In this document: positions 11,401 to 21,135 of the stretch, piece by piece | Position numbering within the stretch: the first letter of the stretch is position 1 | How the letters are laid out: each line of letters begins with the position of its first letter | Assembly (NCBI GenBank): GCA_002633025.1 | Contig: NMRB01000019.1 | Span: 129,484-193,483 of the forward strand | Source: Notospermus geniculatus | Lineage: Eukaryota > Nemertea > Pilidiophora > Heteronemertea > Lineidae | Length of the DNA stretch: 64,000 nucleotides | Direction: 5' to 3' | Notes under the pieces: model-generated | What the model was told of the DNA's origin: nothing | The model's input: the letters and a program-made list of their open reading frames with translations, nothing else | The model's database searches: none | Program-made: the position numbers and the translations under genes

Positions 11401-14400
11401 TCAATGTTCTCTGAGAACCATACCGCCATATTAACCAAACTGCCAGTTATATTTCAAGTGTTGGAATACAGAATGTAGAGGAGGCAGCATCCATAAATAT
11501 ACCACGACACTCGGCATTTGAGACGAAGAATCTGAATAGTGAAGCGAAAGCGAACTCAGTTCACTGAGAATCCATTCAGTGCAACACAGTGCATTTCCCT
11601 AATATGTTTTCATTTTCTCCTGAAAAAGCTAAAATATCCGGACAATCTGCTCCAGGAGGTGACAGTAGTGTGAAAATGAATTATTCAAACGGTTTAACCA
11701 TTAAGATAACATCTTATTGTATTCTTGCTTACGGTTATTGACTCTGCACTCTGGGAATCACGCTCGACAATAGTCAAAATTTCACCCCCAAAGACATGAA
11801 TTAAGATGACAAAAGGACAATGTTTTTTTCCTTCTCTAATGATGATATTTTTGGACAGTCGCGCCAAGGCTGGAGATTATCTCTCGAAGACTCCAAAGCG
11901 ATGTTTGCTTCTTTAAGAACTACGTCTTCTTGATAGGCTTTGTGATGATCCCTAATAGATGCCAAACGTTAGTCATGTTCTTAAAGTTGCTGTGACTTGG
12001 GGATATTGACTGTAGATTTAGATCACGGCATGAAGTACTGTACATGACTGTACAATGTGGACGAATGAGGACCGTTTACGAAGAAGTGTAGCCCTGGCAT
12101 ACACCTTGGAAAGTTTGGTACGGCAGGGGAGTCACATGATCCTGCCGAGGCAAAGGCAGTGCAAAACACCAAAACTGTTCCTTGTTTCAACCCCCTTTGG
12201 CGATGGTAGTCAATGAAGCTCGCTTTTGGTGAGAAGCCTGCTACGACCTAGCGATAATGCCTGAACAAGTTAAATACATGTATGTCTCAAGCTTAAGTCC
12301 ATTACGTACGTGAATATGAGAATAACTCGATATCATCAGGAAAATGAAGAACACTCAACGTTTCAGACTCAACCTAATTTCAGAATATGGGCAGTACACC
12401 ACCGTACTGATCAATAAAAATGATTGCTTAATCAATCATCTATCGATGAATGTATTGAATAATGGCCATCGGAGCTGGCTTAGATTAGAAGATGAACATG
12501 GAGTAGGGGATTTTGGGGCCCCACCCAACCCTTGAGTGCATGCAGTAATTGTATCTATTTTTAAAGTATCTACGTGATCACCGATTAGATCGTCGACTGC
12601 TTCAGCAGTTGGCTACCTTCAACAAAATGCTGGCCGCAATAATGATACAAGACTTTGATAGTCGTTGGCAAACATGGGCAAATCTGACGTTTTTGCCGTC
12701 AGTAATTTTCCCTCGTGAAGCAGAGAATCAAATACATGTACTTCATTATTCTAACAGGGACTTCAACAGCATCACCGCCAATAAAGGCAATAATCTGCAA
12801 CAAGTGTCTTGATAGCAATGAAATCTTTTTTTCTTTCAGTGCGATGCCAAGACTGAAGCCAAGTTGACCCTTGACGCAATAGCAAAGGAGGGGACTAATA
12901 TTATGCTTTTAGGAGGAGGATGCCAGGCTAGCGAGACTTACAATGATGGCCGAGTACTACCCCAGGTAAGGAATGACAAGTCATGCAAAACTCGAAACAA
13001 ATCCAAACCAGTCGCTTCTGGGCAGCTAGTCAAGAAAAATGCGATGTCCTTCGAACATGCTGTCATCTAAGGACAAATGACACTGACATCCATTCACCTG
13101 CGACATCTGTTGCCGATACCACCATTACCCCCATCCTTTTCATACCTGGAGATATCTCCCGGCCATCCGGCGCTGATGACAGGTTTCAAATGAAAGAAGC
13201 TGATCCTGAGGATGATACCCCTCATTACAATTGCTCATTCCTGGACAAGATGCTCAATTTCAGTTCCACGGATACTGCGTGGGTATTTGAAGCAATTTGA
13301 CAGATGCCCACCATGGTAACTGATGGGCGCTGCCCGACATATTGAACCGTTATCCCGACACATCCGCCCATGATGAGATCCTGACCATCCTACATGACAA
13401 TATCGGCATTGCGGTTCAAAGAAACCGCATTGAACAAGGCCAGCAGTGGCCAATTCAAAAGTCTGTTTGATATCACAATGAAGTATGATTCGTTTAATTG
13501 AAAATAAGGATCCCTTTCCCTCCAAACCATGCAGACAAACTTTGCCGCTGCAATGGAGAATGACAGTAACTGATGATTAGTGTTTCCACGCTGGACATGA
13601 TGATACTAGAGAAAGACAATGCTCACAACTCTCGCTTTACACGACAGCAATTCGATAGCCCTTCATCACCAGTTGCTTTGAGCTCCTATAGTTACAGCCA
13701 CGCACCAGTCGTTTTTTTATACCGTCTCAAATCAGGACAGGTGTCTGTCGATAATCAAGTCACGCAATATTGTCCTCATTCTCATGACCAGCTAAATTGC
13801 TTTTCGCATGTCCAACAGAGTTTAGAAACGATCAAGCTTTCAAAATGAGTGGTCACCGGATGTGTTGGTAGACTGCTTCTGTATCAGGTCATGCAAGGCT
13901 GGCTTGTGTCTGGAACTCTTTCAGGCTGGTGTGCACAGTGCAAGGAGGGAGAGCTGATCTCTGGTGTACTCAGAAACTTGTTCACGGGTGTTAGCCGAAA
14001 TAATCTGAAGCAGGTGTATGGCTTGTGCCTAGGGAAAGAATTCTAGTTCAAACAAGAACGTACAAATGTAGAAAATCGGTTTCCACTACACTGTAAAAAC
14101 AATGACAAATTGCCGTTTATTTAGGGACTAATGTTTGTTACTCATAACGACATCACTTTTCTACAGATCATATTCGAGTCGACATACGTGACATCATCCA
14201 GCCTCGTCATCAACCTTCGTCCCACCCTTGCCTCGCTCCATCATCCCCTGGCTGCATTGATCTCTTACCAAGGATGGAAAAACGTGACCATCGTATATCA
14301 GCATGGCCATATTTATCAAGAGGTAAGGAAGTCGGTGAACTACATGACCAACACAACAAACCCGGTTTAAAGTCGGTAACGAATCCGCTTGTTCAAATTA

Positions 14401-17400
14401 ACGGACAACTGACAAAATTAGTATCAATGATACCATCTACACCGTTACAAACGGTTCAAATCTTTGTCAAGTGTCGTCTCGCATTGACCTTAACACCTTA
14501 ACAATACAGCTCCTCAGTGTCCCTTGGAGGAGTGTCAATCATATCTCTAAGGGGTTTGATTCAATGGTTCAACCGTTGCAATTATGACGAATTTAAGTTA
14601 AGCACCGCTGCTTGGGAACAGCAGCAGTCACGACTGGACGTCACATGTTGTTCCCAAGGTGCTATAAATATACCGATTCCTGGAGGGTCCAGTCGTTATG
14701 AGATTGTAAGGACCCTTCACCCCATTCCTAACTTGACGTGTCCCGCAAAACCGTTAGGGGAGTAGTCCATGTGACCTCAACGGCACAACCCGTCTGGTTG
14801 CCTTCACAAGAATTCGGAGTGAGCGGGTGCTCCTGAACCCCAAATTGTTTTAGAACAACCTTATAATTGATCGACTTTTTGCCTGATATCAAATGTTGAC
14901 TATACCAAAAACCTGCCTAGGCCTATTCAGAAATCTTAATGTTAGAAAGTATTTATTGTGACCATAACACAGTAGATGACATACCACTAGCTGGTTCGCA
15001 CAAACAAGGCAGTTTTCACAACCCGACCCCATTGATTACTTCCCTTAGACCATAAAAAGAGGCTCATAAAAGCATCGATGGGACATAAAACGATATTTAC
15101 TGTCATACGATGTATACTTTGATTTCAACATGAATGCCATTCAAGGGGCATATTCAATGTCATTTTGATTAACTGTGGGACAGTTCTAAGGTGATGTCAA
15201 CTTCTGAGATTCTTTTTATATGATCGTTTCCTAATTATGACCAAGATCAGTTGAGGACAAAGTCCGGGAGCAGGCCAAACACGCCTAGGATGGGAAATAA
15301 GCACCAATTAACCTTCTCACGTATTCAAGCCTCGAGCTGAGTGTCAAAACATCATCAATAGGCGATAGCGATTGAAAGATCACAGAAGAAGGTTCTAGAC
15401 CCTCTAGAATGTGCTCTCAGACACAGCAACATTCTATTTACATGACTTGTTCACCGACTATCAGATGGCCGACACCAATGATATCTACATGTAACTTCCA
15501 TTCACTTTGACAAAATACCATCAAACCAATCACATTTCTTTCAGGGAAGTGCAATACTCGGTAATTTGTTGAAGTCGAAGGGCATAACAACAGGTCTATA
15601 CCTGAAGAACACGAACAAGAATGCGGAAGCAATATTAAAGGCAAGTCAAAGCCATCTTTGACACATCGTTGATGGGGCCTCTATCCCCGAATAGCTGCGT
15701 TTCTCTCGATCATAGCCCGTCCTGCGATTGACAAACCATTGACTCTGTCGACCACAACGAAAGAATGGTAGTTCCATCTGTCGTTGGGGGCAATAACAAC
15801 GATACGAATCCCTGATCTGGAACATCAACGAACGGCGGTTTGCCAGTCACAGCAATTTGACACAGTATAAATAAATTAAAAGTCCACCAACTCGCCATCT
15901 ATATTCTTCGGGGTATGATAGATAGTGTCTTGCAACACTGAGCACGCGAACCCATGTGTTAATGAAAGGAGTAAGTGATTCCAACCACCGTCTTTCCCCG
16001 CAGGACTCCACGCTTCGAATCATCATCCTCTACCTCAGCCCGAGCAAAGCCAGGGAGTTTCTGTGCCAAATCAATGACAAGGATGGACGGTACAGATGGA
16101 TTCTACCCACCGTCAACAGTACTGACATCAGCAAAGCATGTCCGGCTAATAATGCAACAGTCCTTACGCTACATCTCAAACAAGTTGTCGTAAGTACATG
16201 TTATACTCCCACATCACCTGCGTGGGTGTGACGACATGCGACAAACCTCGTCTTTGGTTGTCAGTGTGTGAGCTCCGTTGCTGCCAGATGGTATCCCAAA
16301 CCCTTCAAACTATTATCTGTCTGACTTGAGTTACTGAAGTGTCCCAGGTTACCTTTTGCAAATCAATGGTGCTTATCTGAAGAAACGTCTGATAACATCG
16401 ACATGGACGAAGGAAATCTTCGGATAACTTTATGTCATCCTCATCTTTGAATTTGTAGATGTATGTAACATGCCGTTTCAGACCAAACGCGACTTCACCC
16501 GCAAAATTGAGCAGACCTACGACATCCATGGCGAAGACATCGTGTCAGCAGCCTTCTCTTACGATGCACTCACCCTGGTCATCAAATCACTGAACAGTAC
16601 AAGCAACAATGAAGTCTTTGCAGAGATGAAATCAATGACTCTTGATGGGGCGACTGGTTCTGTTCAGTTCTGGCCAAATGGACAGAGGCTGTTTCAAACC
16701 CGAATCAAGGCTTATATTGGTGGGTAGGCCTACATCACCCAACCTTTCGAACTCCTTATCCAGTCCTTTTGTGATTGCTGAGGAACTGCTCAAATTGCTA
16801 CCGTTAGTCCTGCAATGGACATCACTTGTCATCTACCATAACTGGACCAACGACATTCTTTCCCTTTAGGTGACCAGATGTTCTCTTACGGCAGTTTCTT
16901 CAGCAGCTTGACAAGGTACACAGACAAGAAGGTGATAGGTAAGTAAGACTATCGACTCTGTAGGGCGAAGTAATGATCCTCCTTTTTCGGCGATGGCTCA
17001 GCACATCGGGTGACTGTGAAGATTCCATCAGATACAAGTATGTGGATATCACTTCGCCCTAATAAAACCATTTTCATGAGATATTCCATATACAATGAAG
17101 TAGTCCAAAACTAATTTGGTTCATCGAAGCAACAGTAGTCTCACTCAAATACGTCATCACGTTTACCATTCTTGTTGCAGCTGCCCTCAACGTTCCAGAC
17201 AGCGTAGAGAAAGTCGTGGAAATTGAAAACGTTGGTCTAGCTTTCTTCATCATCATGACGTCGCTGGCTATCATCATCATAATCTATGCAATTGCAATAA
17301 TTGGTTACGTCATCAAGATGAGAGAGGAGAGGTAATGGTTTGCATAATATCTTTTTCTCGAAAGGTCTCTGACTAGTGGTATTGCTTCAGCTGCCCAGAT

Positions 17401-20400
17401 GGCTACCTTCACTATATCATTCAAGAGAAGGGTGTCACCCATCTTTCATGCTGGGAATCGATGCCAACAAGATGCTCTGTTAAACTTGAACATCCCCGAT
17501 CCCAACTTAACCATTTTTACCTTACTTCCAGGTTCTACAAGATGACGAGTCCGAACATCAACATCGTGATACTCCTGAGCGCCGTGTTAGCATGCGTGTA
17601 TGTCATATTGATAGGTATGAGTGGTGTCAAGTCGTCACCGAGAATAATCAGAGACGTCCATGTGGTAAGTAACATCAATTTCTTCAATGAATCGTCATTT
17701 CATACGTCGACATTTTAGGCCTGCTGTGGAAGTACATGTACGTTTTAACTCATTCGCAAAACCACCGAAACAACAACGCGAACGTCTGTCTTTTTGTTCG
17801 GTGCTGTCTTCGTGGCATCGGACAGTGGGTTTGGCGTTCGCGTTGGCGCTTCGAGGGCTTTGCCAAAACTCCCTAATGACAATGTTGTCTCTTTACTCTT
17901 CTTGTTACAGGCAAGTCGCTATCTCCTCTCCATCGCTTTCTCCCTGTTCTACGGCTCCGTCCTCATGAAGACATGGCGGGTCTATGTCATCTTCAGGAAT
18001 CTCAACGCTAACGGCAAGGTAGGTTATCTTATCAAAAGCCAACAAGTGCTTGTTAGTAGTGACTGCATTCACTTTCGGACTTGGCTTGTTTTGGCCATGG
18101 ATTGATTCACGTCCTACAGGGCAGAAATTCTCATTGCTTCCAATGTCTAAATGTTTATCATCTGTTCCGTGTTGTTTCAGCTTACTCGTGATATCGTGCT
18201 AGTTTCTGTGATCTTTGCCATGGTAATTGTGGATGTCATACTGGTGTCAATATGGAGCTTCGCTGACCCACTCAAGTGTGATATCTACAACTCATCTATC
18301 AAATATGAGGTGAGTATGAAGGGGCATGCAGTGTCCATATGTTGATGGCCACTCCAGCCACACTATCCATGCAAACAGTAGGGCAACATCATGGCCATGA
18401 ACAGAGAACAACGTGCACACCGCATCTTTCCTTCTCTTTGCAGGCTGCTGCAGGAATCGACAGAGTATACCAGGCACATATCTGTTGGTCAGACCTCCAG
18501 CCAGTATGGGTCAGCCTCACCTACCTCTACAAGGCAGCCATCTTGGCAACGTGTCTTTACTTCGCTTGGCAAACAAGACACGTGACTCTACCGTCCATGC
18601 AGGACGCCCCCTTTATTTATGTTGTGATATTAAATGGTGCTTTTGTTGGAGTGTTGCTGATTCCAAATCTTGTGCTATATCCTTTGGATGGGAGATTCTC
18701 TTATTCAGTAACGTCACTGGCTATGTTGTACTTGGCCATAGCTAACATCAGCTTGCTCTTCATACCTAAGGTAGGTAGCACGTTCTGCAATGTCAGGACT
18801 AACTCTATTGTAACCAACGAATGTTCATTCCACTTGTAGTTTTGCCACTGTCTTCACAGCTGCTTGGTCTGATTTCCTTGTCTTAATTGGTTTCTTAAGG
18901 CATGTTCCACAAATCCATGTCATCTTATCATCGTTCGCCGAGTAAGAAACCATGGGTTAGTCATTTTATTGTCAATAATCATTCCGCATTCTCCTTTAGT
19001 AATCGAACGGTATGCCTCTCTTCTGCAGATGGTTACATACCGGCAAATACAGAAAGGCTTGAAGAAAGATGACAAATTAGCCTTTAGTGTATCATTAAAG
19101 AAGACACAGGAGGCAACGGAGAAGTCGGGTTGTCTGAACAAGTGCTTTGGATCGGCAGAGAAGGATAAGGCTGCCTGGCAGGAGGTGCTTAGCGTGGAGA
19201 TTGAGAATCTCAAGGCGGCTGTCAAACAGGTGCGATTCGTTCTTCCACAGTTTATCTTCTTGGAGATGGGAAAAGTTCATTTCTTAGTTTGATGGCTGGC
19301 CGAATAACAGCTGAACACGATTTCTATACGTTCTGCCCATTTGAATCTAGCGGCAGGTGGACAAAATCGATCTTAAGGGGTTTCACCGTGGTCAACCAAA
19401 GACCTGTGCGACGCTTAGATTCATTATCTTTGAGTTGCTGCCGGCCCGGCAATGGATGGATGGAACGCCGTGCTTGCCACGATAACGTTGCCAGGCCCCA
19501 TCATGGAAAGAAAGTACACTATTGTAACTTAATTTTCACATTTAGATCCTTCGTCTCTTTTTTCAGAAAGACGCCACAATCCGAGAACTCACAGATCGAC
19601 TCTACTATGGTGCGGAGAAGTTCCAGGAGTATCTGACAAGGAGGCAGCCGCCAGTTGGTTCATCAAACCATGGCGGAGAATCAAGAGCAGGGACTGCCAG
19701 TAACACACCACAGCTTGGAGGCACTCGGCGCCCCAGTCACTCCCAAAGTGACACCGGCTATGTCACGCCATTTTCTGAATACGCCCGGGGCAGTAACCCA
19801 CGCCATAGCCAAGCGTACAGCGACTCTGGACGATATTTCATAGACAACCATCGTCGAGGTTACACTGGCGATGCTGGACAATTTTCAAGTAACCGACGCC
19901 ATAGTCACAATTACAACGGCTATGGCAAACAAAATGGTGCTTTTAGGAGTAGAAATGATAGCAAAACCGGTAGAATCGGTGTAGAAATACATAACAACAG
20001 TGTAGATTCCAGTTCTAGCGGTGATGAGGATAGCATAATTCCCACACCAAGGATGGTCATGGCGCCTCCTATTGAGAAGCGTAGTAACATACAAACAATG
20101 GCGAATGTGGCAAATGTCCGCTCTTTAGAAGATATCAGCCACGATAGTGCTATAGAAAACCCGCCTGACAGCTCGGACAAGGATTCAGACCAAGTTAACA
20201 ACAACAGATATCATCAAAGAATGTGTTCTANTAATTTTCACATTTAGATCCTTCGTCTCTTTTTTCAGAAAGACGCCACAATCCGAGAACTCACAGATCG
20301 ACTCTACTATGGTGCGGAGAAGTTCCAGGAGTATCTGACAAGGAGGCAGCCGCCAGTTGGTTCATCAAACCATGGCGGAGAATCAAGAACAGGCACTGCC

Positions 20401-21135
20401 AGTAACACACCGCAGCTTGGAGGCACTCGGCGCCCGAGTCACTCCCAAAGTGACACCGGCTATGTCACGCCATTTTCTGAATACGCCCGGGACAGTAATC
20501 CACGCCATAGCCAAGCGTACAGCGACTCTGGACGATATTTCATAGACAACCATCGTCGAGGTTACACTGGCGATGCTGGACAAAGTAACCGACGCCATAG
20601 TCACAATTACAACGGCTATGGCAAACAAAATGGTGCTTTTAGGAGTAGAAATGATAGCAAAACCGGTAGAATCGGTGTAGAAATACATAACAACAGTGTA
20701 GACTCCAGTTCTAGCGGTGATGAGGATAGCATAATTCCCACACCGAGGATGGTCATGGCGCCTCCTATTGAGAAGCGTAGTAACATACAAACAATGGCGA
20801 ATGTGGCAAATGTCCGCTCTTTAGAAGATATCAGCCACGATAGTGCTATAGAAAACCCGCCTGACAGCTCGGACAAGGATTCAGACCAAGTTAACAACAA
20901 CAGATATCATCAAAGAATGTGTTCTACTCCGGCTCAGCCGAATATTCTTACGAACAGACCGCCGCCATTCTCGAAGAATCCTGAGGGGACACCGGGCTCT
21001 GATGACAGTGGAATTGCCGCCATCTACAGCCCGGTCAACCTGCCTAGTATTTACAGTCCTTTAGAGTACAACAAACCGAGAAACTACCCATCCTCTAGGT
21101 ACGAAAAGTCGTTACAAGTTGACACCATAGTATGA
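5223..21135 (+). CDS. GABA-B-type metabotropic receptor (class C GPCR), complete 14-exon gene
   Basis: This gene encodes a class C G-protein-coupled receptor of the GABA-B family, a plasma-membrane receptor expected to act through Gi/o. Fourteen exons (5223-5450, 12840-12965, 14167-14322, 15545-15640, 16004-16189, 16482-16719, 16870-16938, 17181-17331, 17532-17664, 17911-18018, 18181-18309, 18444-18770, 19029-19229, 20269-21135) join in phase to 3015 nt, giving 1004 residues plus stop. Residues 1-25 look like a signal peptide. Residues 30-366 form the bilobed ligand domain (GMFPLSGK and HNDSE near the start, GSVQFWPNGQR near the end). TM1 is about 384-411, TM2 in 417-461, TM3 462-497, TM4 498-540, TM5-7 541-649. 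A coiled coil follows (about 695-740), then a Ser/Asn-rich tail ending in DTIV, a class I PDZ-ligand pattern. The cysteine normally found at the top of TM3 is absent. The linker between exons 5 and 6 is about 20 residues shorter than in vertebrate GABBR2, so a small exon may be missing. Whether GABA is the ligand cannot be told from sequence. Confidence 0.9.
9444..10037. repeat. Tandem array of 145-bp monomers (~4 copies)
   Basis: Unit starts (TTAATYGACGG) lie at 9444, 9590, 9735, 9880 and 10020. Each monomer has a small palindrome AAGATGGC...GCCATCTT and an A-run (CTCACAAAAAAATT). Copies differ by a few percent. Confidence 0.9.
10046..10091. repeat. (CCGACA)n microsatellite
   Basis: Hexamer repeat with one GAC interruption, directly after the tandem monomers. 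Confidence 0.9.
10109..10140. repeat. Perfect GC-rich hairpin at end of Helentron-like element
   Basis: Arms ATGCCCCCGACTT and AAGTCGGGGGCAT (13 bp) around TTTCGG, followed by AAAAAGGG. Confidence 0.85.
11065..11105. repeat. Perfect 19-bp palindrome with 3-base loop
   Basis: ACCTTGGAGGAATTATACT, GAC, then the exact reverse complement. Function unknown; it lies inside intron 1 of the GABA-B-type gene. Confidence 0.85.
12840..12965 (+). CDS. GABA-B-type receptor exon 2 (ligand domain lobe 1)
   Basis: A pyrimidine-rich acceptor (TTTCTTTCAG) precedes CDAKTEAKLTLDAI, which continues HNDSE from exon 1 exactly as the NDS-C junction does in GABA-B receptors. The segment MLLGGGCQAS matches the family's conserved Gly-Cys region of lobe 1. 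Donor GTAAGG follows; 42 codons, phase 0 to 0. Confidence 0.85.
12966..14166 (+). other. Intron 2 of GABA-B-type receptor
   Basis: 1.2 kb between GTAAGG and CTACAG. No repeat or RNA gene recognised. Confidence 0.7.
14167..14322 (+). CDS. GABA-B-type receptor exon 3 (ligand domain lobe 1, hinge)
   Basis: Acceptor CTACAG and donor GTAAGG bound 52 codons in phase 0. The text LVINLRPTLASLHHPLAAL followed by GWKNVTIVYQ is the counterpart of the family's FRTxPS...FxWxxVATI stretch leading into the second lobe. NVT is a possible N-glycosylation site. Confidence 0.85.
14323..15544 (+). other. Intron 3 of GABA-B-type receptor
   Basis: 1.2 kb. Around 14603-14666 there is an imperfect inverted repeat (AGCACC...TTGGGAACA and its complement), otherwise nothing recognised. 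Confidence 0.65.
15545..15640 (+). CDS. GABA-B-type receptor exon 4, GC donor
   Basis: A 32-codon phase-0 exon (GSAILGNLLKSKGITTGLYL...) between acceptor TTTCTTTCAG and donor AAG|GCAAGT. The donor is GC, not GT, and is otherwise a perfect consensus. The same GC donor is present in the second copy at 125. The peptide corresponds to the family segment before the lobe-2 core strand. Confidence 0.8.
16004..16189 (+). CDS. GABA-B-type receptor exon 5 (ligand domain lobe 2)
   Basis: Sixty-two codons, phase 0 to 0, acceptor CCGCAG, donor GTAAGT. STLRIIILYLSPSKAREFLC is the equivalent of the GABA-B ARIIVG...ARxxFCxAY strand-helix, and GRYRWILP matches GxxYVWI. NST and NAT are possible glycosylation sites. 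Confidence 0.85.
16482..16719 (+). CDS. GABA-B-type receptor exon 6 (ligand domain C-terminal part)
   Basis: Starts after CCGTTTCAG in phase 0 and ends at ATTG|GTGGGT in phase 1. FSYDALTLVIKSLNST matches the family YAYDAxWxxALAL helix, and MTLDGATGSVQFWPNGQR matches FxGVTGxVxFxxNGxR. The residues between exon 5 and this helix are fewer than in vertebrate receptors. Confidence 0.88.
16870..16938 (+). CDS. GABA-B-type receptor exon 7 (link to membrane domain)
   Basis: A 69-bp exon, phase 1 to 1, acceptor CCCTTTAG, donor GTAAGT, encoding GDQMFSYGSFFSS and following residues. It corresponds to the short stretch between the ligand domain and TM1. As in GABA-B receptors, there is no cysteine-rich domain. 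Confidence 0.75.
17181..17331 (+). CDS. GABA-B-type receptor exon 8 (TM1)
   Basis: Acceptor TTCTTGTTGCAG, donor AG|GTAATG, phase 1 to 2. Contains one long hydrophobic helix (AFFIIMTSLAIIIIIYAIAI) followed by KMREER, the TM1/intracellular loop 1 junction. Confidence 0.88.
17532..17664 (+). CDS. GABA-B-type receptor exon 9 (TM2)
   Basis: Phase 2 to 0. FYKMTSPNINIVILLSAVLG strongly resembles the GABA-B ICL1/TM2 signature (LIKMSSPYMNNLIILG in vertebrate GABBR2). Donor GTAAGT. Confidence 0.9.
17911..18018 (+). CDS. GABA-B-type receptor exon 10 (TM3)
   Basis: Thirty-six codons in phase 0. LLSIAFSLFYGSVLMKTWRV matches the TM3 signature (GxTLAFGAMFxKTWRV). The conserved extracellular Cys at the TM3 top, which pairs with ECL2 in class C receptors, is replaced across the exon 9/10 junction (HV-ASRYLL). 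Confidence 0.92.
18181..18309 (+). CDS. GABA-B-type receptor exon 11 (TM4)
   Basis: Forty-three codons, acceptor TTGTTTCAG, donor GTGAGT. VLVSVIFAMVIVDVILVSIW followed by DPLKCDI matches the TM4/DPL signature of the family. Confidence 0.9.
18444..18770 (+). CDS. GABA-B-type receptor exon 12 (ECL2, TM5-TM7)
   Basis: One 109-codon exon carries three helices. The ECL2 cysteine (HICWSDL) is present. YLYKAAILATCLYFAWQTR matches YxYKGLLLxxGxFLAWETR, and TM7 ends with LLFIPK, the family (L/V)FxPK motif. Donor GTAGGT. Confidence 0.92.
19029..19229 (+). CDS. GABA-B-type receptor exon 13 (proximal C-tail, start of coiled coil)
   Basis: Acceptor TTCTGCAG, donor GTGCGA, 67 codons in phase 0. A lysine-rich linker with a CLNKCFG segment leads to VLSVEIENLKAAVKQ, which has heptad spacing of hydrophobics. 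GABA-B subunits dimerise through a coiled coil at this position. Confidence 0.85.
19530..20230. repeat. Direct duplication around gap, copy 1
   Basis: 701 bases that match 20232-20926 except for a few substitutions and a 6-base indel. It ends at the N at 20231. Confidence 0.93.
19567..20230 (+). CDS. Truncated duplicate of GABA-B-type receptor last exon (assembly copy)
   Basis: Same acceptor and reading frame as 20269 onward, but it breaks off at the single N at 20231, in the middle of MCS. It differs from the other copy by a few substitutions and a 6-base in-frame insertion (QFSSN versus QSN). The flanking 37 intron bases are duplicated too. It is best read as the other allele of exon 14 left beside it by the assembler, not as a separate exon. 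Confidence 0.75.
20232..20926. repeat. Direct duplication around gap, copy 2
   Basis: Partner of 19530-20230. It continues uninterrupted to the stop codon of the receptor. Confidence 0.93.
20269..21135 (+). CDS. GABA-B-type receptor exon 14: coiled-coil end and long C-tail
   Basis: Acceptor TTTTTTCAG, then KDATIRELTDRLYYGAEKFQ, which completes the coiled coil. The roughly 270-residue tail is rich in Ser, Asn, Arg and Pro and has no recognised domain. It ends RYEKSLQVDTIV-stop at 21135, where T at -2 and V at 0 fit a class I PDZ ligand. I use this copy rather than 19567-20230 because only it reaches the stop codon. An AATAAA lies at 21924-21929, which is far for a poly(A) signal but possible. 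Confidence 0.88.
   Translation, partial: KDATIRELTDRLYYGAEKFQEYLTRRQPPVGSSNHGGESRTGTASNTPQLGGTRRPSHSQSDTGYVTPFSEYARDSNPRHSQAYSDSGRYFIDNHRRGYTGDAGQSNRRHSHNYNGYGKQNGAFRSRNDSKTGRIGVEIHNNSVDSSSSGDEDSIIPTPRMVMAPPIEKRSNIQTMANVANVRSLEDISHDSAIENPPDSSDKDSDQVNNNRYHQRMCSTPAQPNILTNRPPPFSKNPEGTPGSDDSGIAAIYSPVNLPSIYSPLEYNKPRNYPSSRYEKSLQVDTIV

Larger units (their letters stand above)
5451..12839 (+). other. Intron 1 of GABA-B-type receptor (7.4 kb)
   Basis: Bounded by GTAAGT and TTTCAG. It contains the Helentron-like element (9399-10141) and a perfect hairpin (11065-11105). I see no other coding sequence; small ORFs in it lack splice context. Confidence 0.75.
15519..17755. repeat. Long duplicated segment, partner of 1-2258
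   Basis: Second copy, embedded in the complete GABA-B-type gene. Similarity ends just after a shared TACGTTTTAACT region near 17745. Confidence 0.92.
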
